Below are positions 41,331 through 48,056 of a stretch of 64,000 bases of DNA, piece after piece. The position numbers and the translations under genes were made by a program. The DNA comes from Eubacteriales bacterium (GTDB taxonomy: Bacteria; Bacillota_A; Clostridia; Christensenellales; Aristaeellaceae). Location of the stretch: assembly GCA_029974035.1 (NCBI GenBank), contig JARKQG010000048.1:1-64000 (forward strand). The letters are read 5' to 3'. The notes beneath the pieces were generated by a model. It saw only the letters and a program-made list of their open reading frames with translations. It was not told the origin of the DNA and did no database searches. Numbering within the stretch: position 1 is the stretch's first letter; each line of letters starts with the position of its first letter.

Positions 41331-41359
41331 ATTATAGCACGGGGTGCAAGGCGTGTCAA
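41331..41359 (-). promoter_or_regulatory. Consensus sigma-A promoter of greA-lysS
   Basis: Minus strand TTGACA (41359-41354), 17-bp spacer, TATAAT (41336-41331): a perfect match to both hexamers. Confidence 0.9.
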
Positions 41360-41431
41360 GCGCGGCTTGGGGCGCTTTTCGCCGTATTCGCGCATTTTTC
41401 AGAAAGCCTGGTTAAACATGCGTAAACCGCA

Positions 41432-41460
41432 TTGCGCCGACGGCACTTTCCTGATAACAT
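41432..41460 (+). promoter_or_regulatory. Promoter of rpsF-ssb-rpsR
   Basis: TTGCGC (41432-41437), 17-bp spacer, extended -10 TGATAACAT (41452-41460). Confidence 0.5.
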
Positions 41461-41479
41461 GATTTATTAGCGCATCCTT

Positions 41480-41500
41480 GCCCCGGCTCGCTACCGGGGC
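41480..41500 (+). promoter_or_regulatory. Leader hairpin of rpsF, possible S6:S18 regulatory site
   Basis: Stem GCCCCGG/CCGGGGC with a 7-nt loop in the rpsF leader, 12 bp before the AAGGAGGT ribosome-binding site. A conserved S6:S18-binding RNA leader is known for rpsF-rpsR operons; this hairpin is a candidate but the diagnostic features were not checked. Confidence 0.3.
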
Positions 41501-41527
41501 CGCCAAGTCCATAAGGAGGTGAAAGTC

Positions 41528-41992
41528 ATGAACCAATACGAAGCCATGTACGTCATCGACACGCTGCTCGAGGAAACCGCCCGTCAGGAACTCATCGCCC
41601 GCTTCAACGCACTGGTCGCCGCCAACGGCGGCACCGTGGACCGGGTGGACGAGTGGGGCAAGCGCCGCCTGGCCTACCCCATCAACTACAAGACCGAAGG
41701 CTACTACGTGCTGATGTACATTACCGCGCCGCCGGCGCTGCCGCGAGAGCTGGAGCGCAATCTCCAGATTTCCGAGAACGTGCTGCGCTACCGGGTGACC
41801 CGCTTTGAAGGCGCCCTGCCGCCCAAGCGCGAGCCGCTGAAGCCCTTCGTCGCCGCCGCGCCTGCCGCCGCGAGCGCCGAGGCCGCGCCTGCCGAGGCCG
41901 CGCCCGCCGAGGCCGCGCCTGCCGAGGCTGCGCCTGCCGAAGCCGCGCCCGCCGAGGCCGAGGAAAAGGCGGAGCCCGTCGCCGAAGTGTAA
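41528..41992 (+). CDS. rpsF: 30S ribosomal protein S6 with Ala/Glu/Pro-rich tail
   Basis: Ribosomal protein S6, which binds the 30S platform as a heterodimer with S18. Residues 1-93 form the ferredoxin-like S6 fold (NQYEAMYVIDTLLEE, VDEWGKRRLAYPINYKTEGYY in two motifs). A 60-residue extension follows, made largely of A-E-A-A-P repeats encoded by 15-bp units, and the protein totals 154 aa against about 95 usual. Gene order rpsF-ssb-rpsR is the standard bacterial one. Confidence 0.95.
   Translation: MNQYEAMYVIDTLLEETARQELIARFNALVAANGGTVDRVDEWGKRRLAYPINYKTEGYYVLMYITAPPALPRELERNLQISENVLRYRVTRFEGALPPKREPLKPFVAAAPAAASAEAAPAEAAPAEAAPAEAAPAEAAPAEAEEKAEPVAEV
41876..41965 (+). repeat. 15-bp tandem repeat in the 3' end of rpsF
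   Basis: Five full units of GCCGAGGCCGCGCC plus C/T (41876, 41891, 41906, 41921, 41936) and a degenerate sixth, encoding A-E-A-A-P. Confidence 0.9.
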
Positions 41993-42013
41993 TTTCCAAA
42001 GGAGGCGAAATGC

Positions 42014-42454
42014 GTGAACAAGGCAATCCTGATCGGAAACCTGACCCGTGACCCGGAGCTGCGCACCGCTGCCTCCGGCGTGCCGGTGTGCACGTTCACG
42101 CTGGCGATCAACCGCCGCTTTACCAACAAGCAGGGCGTGCGGGAGGCCGATTTTATCCCGATCGTGACCTTCAAACAGAAGGCGGAGCTCTGCGCCCGCT
42201 ATCTGACGAAGGGCCGCAAAGTTGCGGTGGAAGGCGTTATTCAGACCCGTTCCTATGATGCGCAGGACGGTACGAAGCGCTACGTCACCGAAGTTGTCGC
42301 CGATGAAGTGGAATTCATCGGCAGTGCGGGCGGGTCCGGTTCGGCCGGCCGCGCGGAGGACGCGCCGCCGCTGCCCGATCCGGACGACTATCAGGGCCGC
42401 ACCGGCGCCGCCCAGCCCTTTGCCGGCGAGGACGACGACGAACTGCCCTTCTGA
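42014..42454 (+). CDS. ssb: Single-stranded DNA-binding protein
   Basis: A 146-aa SSB: N-terminal OB fold (MNKAILIGNLTRDPELR, VCTFTLAINRRF), disordered linker and the acidic tip DDDELPF that recruits repair and replication proteins. GTG start eight bases after GGAGG. Middle gene of the rpsF operon. Confidence 0.97.
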   Translation: MNKAILIGNLTRDPELRTAASGVPVCTFTLAINRRFTNKQGVREADFIPIVTFKQKAELCARYLTKGRKVAVEGVIQTRSYDAQDGTKRYVTEVVADEVEFIGSAGGSGSAGRAEDAPPLPDPDDYQGRTGAAQPFAGEDDDELPF

Positions 42455-42582
42455 CGGGCTTCACGGGCTTTGGCCCGGGCTGCCGGTCCCGCCCCCAGGT
42501 TTGTCCAAAGCAGCCGCCGCGGCATGGCCGCGCCGCGCTGTGATCCATTCCAGGACTGACCATTTTTAAGGAGGAAACCCCA

Positions 42583-42840
42583 ATGTCCGAAGACAGAGGC
42601 GAGCGCCGCGAGCGCAGGCCGCGCGGCCGGAAGCCCCGCCGCAAGGTTTGTATGTTCTGCGTGGACAAGGTCCAGCACATTGATTACAAGGACGTGGTGC
42701 GCCTGCGCCGTTTCACCAACGAGCGCGGCAAAATTCTGCCCCGCCGCATGAGCGGCACCTGCGCCAAGCACCAGCGCCAGCTGTCCATCGCGATCAAGCG
42801 CGCGCGCATGATCGCCCTGATGCCCTATACCACCGACTGA
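42583..42840 (+). CDS. rpsR: 30S ribosomal protein S18, zinc-binding type
   Basis: An 85-aa S18 with an Arg-rich N-terminus. Unlike many S18 proteins it carries the C-x2-C (VCMFCV) plus a later C-x2-H (TCAKH) set, the zinc-ribbon (C+) form. A 128-bp gap follows ssb, containing a GC-rich stretch and an AAGGAGG site. Confidence 0.96.
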   Translation: MSEDRGERRERRPRGRKPRRKVCMFCVDKVQHIDYKDVVRLRRFTNERGKILPRRMSGTCAKHQRQLSIAIKRARMIALMPYTTD

Positions 42841-42855
42841 GACCGCTCCAAAGCC

Positions 42856-42888
42856 GGCGCCGGGAATCGAAGGATTCCCGGCGCCTTT
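42856..42888 (+). terminator. Terminator of the rpsF operon
   Basis: 13-bp perfect stem (42856-42868 with 42873-42885), loop GAAG, then TTT. Confidence 0.85.
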
Positions 42889-42894
42889 GCGTGC

Positions 42895-43401
42895 TCACTC
42901 GTCCGTGGTGTAGCAGGCCAGGATCTCGCCGAAGAACATGGTGTGCAGGTCGCCCTGGGGGTAGGCGGTTTTGAGCACATCGGGGTCCATCCGGTCCGGG
43001 GTCATGGCCTGGGTGAGGCGCACGCGGCATTCAAAGTGCAGCCCGCACTCGGCCACGATGGGGGCGTCCACCGCCCGGGCGGGGGCGGGCGTGAGGCCAT
43101 GTCCGGAGAACTTGTCCACATCCCGGCCCGAGGCGGTGCCGGCAAAGGCCAGCTCGGCCCGGAGGGCGGCCTTTGTGGGCACGCTGACGGTAAACGTACC
43201 GGCGGCCTCGATCAGCCCCAGTGTGTGGCGGGATGCGCGCACCACCGCCATCAGCACCGGCCGGTTCCACAGAAAACCGATGGTCGCCCAGCCGATGGTC
43301 ATGGTGTTGGGCGGGGAACCGGCGGCGGACAGAAAGGCGCCGCCGTGGGTGAGCTTGTGCACGGTGGCGGCCATGGCGTCGGTGTAGGGGATATCTTTCA
43401 T
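42895..43401 (-). CDS. Flavin reductase-like protein
   Basis: A 168-aa FMN-binding split-barrel protein of the flavin reductase family (NTMTIGWATIGFLWNRPVLMAVVR in two motifs, HTLGLIEAAGTFTVSVP, ECRV). Members reduce flavin or act as small-molecule reductases in the cytosol. Its ribosome-binding site AAGGAGG lies inside the hairpin at 43405-43448. Confidence 0.85.
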   Translation of the reverse strand: MKDIPYTDAMAATVHKLTHGGAFLSAAGSPPNTMTIGWATIGFLWNRPVLMAVVRASRHTLGLIEAAGTFTVSVPTKAALRAELAFAGTASGRDVDKFSGHGLTPAPARAVDAPIVAECGLHFECRVRLTQAMTPDRMDPDVLKTAYPQGDLHTMFFGEILACYTTDE

Positions 43402-43404
43402 GAC

Positions 43405-43448
43405 AAAACGCCTCCTTTGCGTTCATTATATCGCAACGGAGGCGTTTT
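43405..43448 (-). promoter_or_regulatory. Hairpin covering the flavin reductase ribosome-binding site
   Basis: An 11-bp inverted repeat AAAACGCCTCC / GGAGGCGTTTT encloses 22 bp that include TATAAT on the minus strand. If transcribed from upstream cvpA, the stem hides the AAGGAGG of the flavin reductase; a transcript starting at the internal -10 would not form it. Confidence 0.4.
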
Positions 43449-43465
43449 TAGAAGGGGTTTGTCTG

Positions 43466-44209
43466 TCAGGACAGCACCGGAAAGGCCATGGATACGATGG
43501 TGGACACCGCAAAGTTGGAGGGCAGGCTTCGGGCCAGGGTGGAGGTATCGAGAATCGTCTGAACCTCCTTGAAGGGCAGCATGGACAGAATCAGCGGCGC
43601 GACGCCCAGCAGCAGCGCCACCACAAAGCCGCCCCGCACCAGCCCGAACACGCCGCCCAGCATCCAGTCCAGGTGCTTGAGCAGCGGAAAGCGGAACACG
43701 TTGTTGAGCAGGTTCACCACCAGCAGCGCCACCACGTAGCACACCGCGAAAATCAGCAGGAAGGAGATCACGTTGATCGCCGCCACCCAGATGGTCTGCC
43801 CCAGGTAGTCCGCCAGCGTGGTCTTGCCCAGGCTGGAAAAAAGCTGGTTGGACACGTTGTTTTTGAAGGCGGATTCGATCACCGTGGGCAGGTTCAGCTC
43901 CTGCAGCGCCTGGTTCAGCAGCGAGGAGCCGGTGCCCGTGCTGGACACCGCCTGCGCCACCGGCGTGGCCCCCAAAGAAGCGGTCTTGAAAAGCGACGAT
44001 GCGTCCAGGTAGTAGCTGAGCGAGCCCATCAGGTACTCGTTGCCCAGCGCCATCTGCGCGACCCTGGGAAACAGGTTAAACGCGCCGAACCATGCGGCGA
44101 AAAACCCGACCGTGGCCAGCCCAGAGGTGATAAAACCCTTGTACATGCCGGAAATCACGGACAGCGCCAGGAGGGAATACATAATGACGTCCACAATATT
44201 GATGCTCAT
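43466..44209 (-). CDS. CvpA family membrane protein
   Basis: A 247-aa CvpA-like protein with four predicted helices (about 5-22, 25-45, 120-155, 175-200), start NIVDVIMYSLLALSVISGMYKGF (two motifs), and the conserved LDWMLGGVFGLVRGGFVV. CvpA is linked to colicin V export and envelope stress in E. coli; function in Clostridia unknown. It follows the DUF5711 gene by 30 bp. Confidence 0.85.
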   Translation of the reverse strand: MSINIVDVIMYSLLALSVISGMYKGFITSGLATVGFFAAWFGAFNLFPRVAQMALGNEYLMGSLSYYLDASSLFKTASLGATPVAQAVSSTGTGSSLLNQALQELNLPTVIESAFKNNVSNQLFSSLGKTTLADYLGQTIWVAAINVISFLLIFAVCYVVALLVVNLLNNVFRFPLLKHLDWMLGGVFGLVRGGFVVALLLGVAPLILSMLPFKEVQTILDTSTLARSLPSNFAVSTIVSMAFPVLS

Positions 44210-44239
44210 CGATAGGCTCCCCTTTCCGTAAGACCCGTG

Positions 44240-45331
44240 TCAGCGCAGCAGCGGCACCAGATAAACGACGCCGCCCGAGGACACAATGGCCTGGTGATTG
44301 CTTGTAATGCCCAGCACATCGTCCACATCGATGGGCATCTGGTAGGTTTCCGGCGTGGTCTGATCCAGCCGGCACATCATCACATACTGGGATGTGAAGG
44401 CGTAGATGGCATCGTCCCGCGCGTACACGCGGGCGGCCGGATACGGCAGCCGCACCGGGTGGTCCGTCTGGCCGCGGATCATGCGTACGTCCTGAATCTG
44501 GCCGCTCTCCGCCTGGGCCACCGGCACAAAGGCCATCAGCGGGTTGTCGGCGTTGTCGTCCAGATCCATCAGATACCAGCCGTACACCAGCATGCGGTCG
44601 CCGGTCAATTCGCGGCTGGTGTAGTCGAAGTCCTTGATGTGGGTGGTGCCCACCGCCCGGATCTTCGAGGACTGGAACAGCACCTCGTAGAGCACCTGCT
44701 GGGTGTCCGTGATGGTGCCGGCCAGCATTTTGCCCGGCTTGTAGGTGGAAATCGAGCACAGCGGCACGGTGCCCTCGGTGTCCATGGACATCACCCAGAA
44801 CAGGCTGCCGCTGTAAAAAAACCCGAAGTCCAGCACCGTCTGGTTGGCGAGCTCAATTCGGTCCACCTGGCGGCCGCCGTGCTCCATGATCAGCATCACG
44901 CTGGAATGCTCCGTGCCCACCTGGGCCGCCGCGTACTGAGTGTCCATGCGCGCGTCGAGTATTTCGGCCTCCAGGGTGCCGCTGTAGAGCGTGGCGCCCT
45001 GGTCCTGCGACAAAAGCGACAGCGTCTTGCTCTGCCACGCGGCCACGCCGCCCTTGCCCACGGAAAACGACGAGCCGCTGCCCGCCGCGTAGCTCCAGAT
45101 CTGCAGCCCCTTGCCGTTCAGCGCGTGCAGCGTCGTGCCGTCGGAGAACACCAGGCCTTCGCCCAGCGGCTCCATCGCCTGGCCGGATCGCGCCGGAAGC
45201 GCCGTCTTTGAGCGCAGCGCGCCGGAGCTCCGGGATGCGATCTGACTTGCGATCAGCCATGCCAATAGAGAAATCAGCGCGACCACCAATACCACGCTAA
45301 ACCAGGAGAGCCGCGCGGTTTTCTTCTGCAT
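44240..45331 (-). CDS. DUF5711 family membrane-anchored protein
   Basis: A 363-aa protein with one N-terminal membrane segment (about 11-30) and an extracytoplasmic domain that looks like a beta-propeller (repeated short strands such as GLVFSDGTTLHALNGKG, SLFWVMSMDTEG, DAIYAFTSQYVMM). Matches DUF5711, found next to cvpA in Clostridia. The ATG at 45331 follows GGGGGAGG. It shares a bidirectional promoter with nagA. Confidence 0.75.
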   Translation of the reverse strand: MQKKTARLSWFSVVLVVALISLLAWLIASQIASRSSGALRSKTALPARSGQAMEPLGEGLVFSDGTTLHALNGKGLQIWSYAAGSGSSFSVGKGGVAAWQSKTLSLLSQDQGATLYSGTLEAEILDARMDTQYAAAQVGTEHSSVMLIMEHGGRQVDRIELANQTVLDFGFFYSGSLFWVMSMDTEGTVPLCSISTYKPGKMLAGTITDTQQVLYEVLFQSSKIRAVGTTHIKDFDYTSRELTGDRMLVYGWYLMDLDDNADNPLMAFVPVAQAESGQIQDVRMIRGQTDHPVRLPYPAARVYARDDAIYAFTSQYVMMCRLDQTTPETYQMPIDVDDVLGITSNHQAIVSSGGVVYLVPLLR

Positions 45332-45362
45332 GAAGCCTCCCCCATGAAAAACGCCGCAAGGC

Positions 45363-45391
45363 TTGCTTGTCCTTATCATTCATATTATAAT
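45363..45391 (+). promoter_or_regulatory. Promoter of nagA (shares -10 with divergent promoter)
   Basis: TTGCTT (45363-45368), 17-bp spacer, TATAAT (45386-45391). Confidence 0.75.
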
Positions 45392-45412
45392 GGAATCGGG
45401 CGCAGGTTGCAA
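45384..45412 (-). promoter_or_regulatory. Promoter of DUF5711-cvpA (shares -10 with nagA promoter)
   Basis: Minus strand TTGCAA (45412-45407), 17-bp spacer, TATAAT (45389-45384). The two -10 boxes overlap in ATTATAAT. Confidence 0.7.
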
Positions 45413-45453
45413 TGGTGAAGTTTTCCGCCGGGCCGGGCGAAAGGGGCGAGGGT

Positions 45454-46590
45454 ATGCTGATCGCAAACGCGAGGGTGCTCAGGGGCGGGAAGATCCTGCC
45501 GGACACCGATGTCTTTGTGAAGGATGGCCGCGTGGCCGCGGTGGGGAAGGGCCTCTCCGGCGGAAAGCGGATTGACGCCCGGGGCGCGCTGCTCGCGCCC
45601 GGGTTTGTGGACCTGCACGTCCACGGCTGCCGGGGCGACGATACGATGGACGGCGGCGACGCGGTGCGGCGCATGGCCGGGTGGCTTCCCTCGACGGGGG
45701 TGACGGCCTTTCTGCCCGCCACCATGTGCGATTCGCTGGAGGCGACCCGCGCGGCCCTCGAGGGCGTGAAGCGGGCGATGGACGCCCCCGGCGGCGCGGC
45801 CGTGCTGGGCTGCCACCTGGAGGGCCCGTTTTTGAGCGCCGCGCGCAGGGGCGCGCAGGCGGAGCGCTTCATGAAGGCGCCGTCGCTGGCCGACTACGCC
45901 CGCATCGTGGCGGGGTACGAATCGCTGCCCCGCCTCATGACCATCGCGCCGGAGATTGACGGCGCGATGGAGCTGATCAAGATTTTGAAGGACAATCTGG
46001 TGCTTGCCGCCGGCCACACCGACGCCACGGCGGAGCAGCTTCTGGCCGCGGCGGACGCGGGGCTCACCCAGGCCACCCACCTTTTCAACGCTATGCCGCC
46101 CTTTCACCACCGGGCGCCGGGGGCGGCGGGGGCGGCGCTGGCGGACGAACGCATCCGGGTGCAGCTGATCGCGGACCTCATCCACCTGCACCCGGTGACG
46201 CTGAAGGCGGCCTGGCGCGCCAAGGGCGCGGCGGGCTGCCTGCTGACCACCGACGCCATGGCCGCCACCGGCATGCCCGACGGTGACTACCGGCTGGGGG
46301 CCAGCCTGGTGCAGGTGCGCGGCGGCGTGGCGCATCTCCCGGACGGCGCGCTGTCGGGCAGCACGCTGACGATGGACCGGGCGGTGCGCAACATGGTGAA
46401 GGCCGTGGGCGTGCCGGAGGCGGAGGCCCTCCGGATGGCGTCGGAATACCCCTGTGCCGCCGTGGGCGAGGGCGAGCGGGGCAAAATCGAGGCGGGCATG
46501 ATTGCGGACCTCGTGCTGCTGGACGGCGACTACCGCCCGCTGGTCACGGTGGCGGAGGGCGAAGTCGCCTACCGGGCGCCCGGGTTCTGA
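45454..46590 (+). CDS. nagA: N-acetylglucosamine-6-phosphate deacetylase
   Basis: Zinc amidohydrolase that converts GlcNAc-6-P to glucosamine-6-P, in amino-sugar and cell-wall recycling. The 378-aa product has VDLHVHGCRGDDTMDG (metal site), GCHLEGPF with the catalytic-site Glu, AAGHTDAT and HLFNAMPPFHHR, and the C-terminal VLLDGD. ATG at 45454 after AAGGGGCGAGG. It is followed by two parS cores. Confidence 0.95.
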   Translation: MLIANARVLRGGKILPDTDVFVKDGRVAAVGKGLSGGKRIDARGALLAPGFVDLHVHGCRGDDTMDGGDAVRRMAGWLPSTGVTAFLPATMCDSLEATRAALEGVKRAMDAPGGAAVLGCHLEGPFLSAARRGAQAERFMKAPSLADYARIVAGYESLPRLMTIAPEIDGAMELIKILKDNLVLAAGHTDATAEQLLAAADAGLTQATHLFNAMPPFHHRAPGAAGAALADERIRVQLIADLIHLHPVTLKAAWRAKGAAGCLLTTDAMAATGMPDGDYRLGASLVQVRGGVAHLPDGALSGSTLTMDRAVRNMVKAVGVPEAEALRMASEYPCAAVGEGERGKIEAGMIADLVLLDGDYRPLVTVAEGEVAYRAPGF

Positions 46591-46594
46591 CGCG

Positions 46595-46610
46595 CGTTTC
46601 ACGTGAAACA
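46595..46610. promoter_or_regulatory. parS site 1 (ParB/Spo0J binding)
   Basis: The 14-bp palindrome GTTTCACGTGAAAC (46596-46609) is the core of the parS consensus TGTTNCACGTGAAACA; here c-core-a. Spo0J/ParB would load here for origin segregation. Confidence 0.9.
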
Positions 46611-46631
46611 GCCGACGCCGGGCGGCGCGGG

Positions 46632-46647
46632 CGTTTCACGTGAAACA
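46632..46647. promoter_or_regulatory. parS site 2 (ParB/Spo0J binding)
   Basis: A second perfect core GTTTCACGTGAAAC (46633-46646), 37 bp after the first, between nagA and the phosphoesterase gene. Paired parS sites usually lie within the origin-proximal domain. Confidence 0.9.
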
Positions 46648-46671
46648 TATTTCCGGAAAGGGGGGCGGGGC

Positions 46672-47583
46672 TTGAAGCGGGCGCGGGGAGCGGGGCGGCG
46701 GCTCCGGATCGTCCTGATCGCGCTGGCGGCGCTGGCGCTGCTGGCCGGCTACATGGCACTGGAGGCCGACATCGTGCGGGTCGAATACGCGGATGTCTAC
46801 CTGCCGGATCTGCCCGAGTCCTTCTCCGGCACGCGGATTCTGTTTCTCTCCGATCTGCACGTGTCCAACACCTGTCCGCCGGAGAAGGCCGCTTTGCTGC
46901 TCGGCCAGCTCCAGGCGCTGAAGCCGGACCTTTTGCTGCTGGGCGGCGATTATTCCTCGCTGGATATCGCGGACTATGCCCGCGCGCTGACCGGCGGCGC
47001 CTCTCTGGCGGAGGCCAAGGCCGCCCTCGCCCTCCAGCGGGACCGCTTCTTCCTGATGATCGGCGATTTTGAGGCGCCGCTGGGCAAGTACGCCGTGCCC
47101 GGAAACCACGACTACGAGCTGGAGGATCTGTCGGCCGCCGCCGCGCTGGGCGGCGTGACGCTCTTTGGCAACTCCGGCAAGGTGCTGAGCCGGGGCGGCG
47201 ACCGGCTGATTTTGGCGGGCCTGGACGACTGGCGCTACGGTGAGCAGGACGTGGAAAAAGTCGCCTCCGCGGTGCGCGGGGACGACTGCGCGATTCTCCT
47301 CAGCCACAATCCGGACGCGCTGCCCTCGGTGGCCGCGGCCCCCTCCGCCGACGATGCCCCCTGGGCCGATCTGGTCCTCGCCGGGCACACCCACGGCGGA
47401 CAGGTGACGCTGTTTGGGCGCGGCGTCTTCACCAGCTCAATCTACGGAAACCGCTACCGCTCCGGGTGGTACGAGGACGAGGGCGTGCTGATGCTGGTCT
47501 CCAACGGGATCGGCACGTACATGGCCCCGCTCCGGCTGGGCGCGCCGCCCCAGGCGCATTTGATTACCCTTTACAAAAAGTGA
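46672..47583 (+). CDS. Membrane-anchored metallophosphoesterase
   Basis: A 303-aa protein of the YkuE/UDP-2,3-diacylglucosamine hydrolase-like metallophosphatase group: one membrane segment (about 10-30), then metal-binding motifs FLSDLHVSN, LLGGDYSS, PGNHDYE and AGHTHGGQ. Likely acts on a lipid or surface substrate. Start TTG at 46672 after GGAAAGGGGGG; the upstream in-frame ATG would run through the second parS site. Confidence 0.85.
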   Translation: MKRARGAGRRLRIVLIALAALALLAGYMALEADIVRVEYADVYLPDLPESFSGTRILFLSDLHVSNTCPPEKAALLLGQLQALKPDLLLLGGDYSSLDIADYARALTGGASLAEAKAALALQRDRFFLMIGDFEAPLGKYAVPGNHDYELEDLSAAAALGGVTLFGNSGKVLSRGGDRLILAGLDDWRYGEQDVEKVASAVRGDDCAILLSHNPDALPSVAAAPSADDAPWADLVLAGHTHGGQVTLFGRGVFTSSIYGNRYRSGWYEDEGVLMLVSNGIGTYMAPLRLGAPPQAHLITLYKK

Positions 47584-47605
47584 CACAAAAAACCAAAAAC
47601 GGTGG

Positions 47606-47634
47606 CAAAAGGCTTGCATTTCGCAGGCCTTTTG
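47606..47634. terminator. Bidirectional terminator between phosphoesterase and DUF378
   Basis: 12-bp stem (47606-47617 with 47623-47634, one G-U pair) with A tract on the left and CCTTTTGG on the right, fit for use on both strands. Confidence 0.6.
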
Positions 47635-47704
47635 GGTATCATACTGTGTATGAACGTCCGGCGCGGCAGCCGCGCCGCGCCGTTTGCGCCGGCGGAAACG
47701 CCCT

Positions 47705-47911
47705 TCAGGTTTCGTGTTCCACTTCCCGCTCCCGGAACAAAAGCGAGATGCACCAGAGCCCCGCCACGCCCACCAGCGTGTAGATGACGCGGCTGAGTAC
47801 GGCCGTCTGACCGCCGCACACATAGGCCACCAGATCAAACGAAAACAAGCCCACCAGCAGCCAGTTGATGGCGCCGATGATCACCAGGATCAGCGATATA
47901 CGGTCCAGCAT
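47705..47911 (-). CDS. DUF378 small membrane protein
   Basis: A 68-aa protein with two predicted helices, LILVIIGAINWLLVGLF and VIYTLVGVAGLWCISLLF, the DUF378 pattern. Function unknown. The ATG at 47911 follows GAGGAG. Confidence 0.8.
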   Translation of the reverse strand: MLDRISLILVIIGAINWLLVGLFSFDLVAYVCGGQTAVLSRVIYTLVGVAGLWCISLLFREREVEHET

Positions 47912-48056
47912 GGGTTTTCTCCTCTCGGGCGCCGGTCGAGCCGGCTTTCTCGCTGGGTAGTATGCCCGGGATAAAAAGAAAAATACCGCGCCGCCGCAGA
48001 TCATATGCTGTTAGCGCGGAAACGGCCAAGTTGAAAATGCACGGGGAGGCGTGGAC

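Larger units (their letters stand above)
41225..41527. other. Divergent control region between greA-lysS and rpsF
   Basis: No gene. From left to right it holds a leader hairpin of greA (41285-41294 with 41301-41310, 10 bp), the greA promoter (41331-41359), the rpsF promoter (41432-41460) and a leader hairpin of rpsF (41480-41500). Confidence 0.7.
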
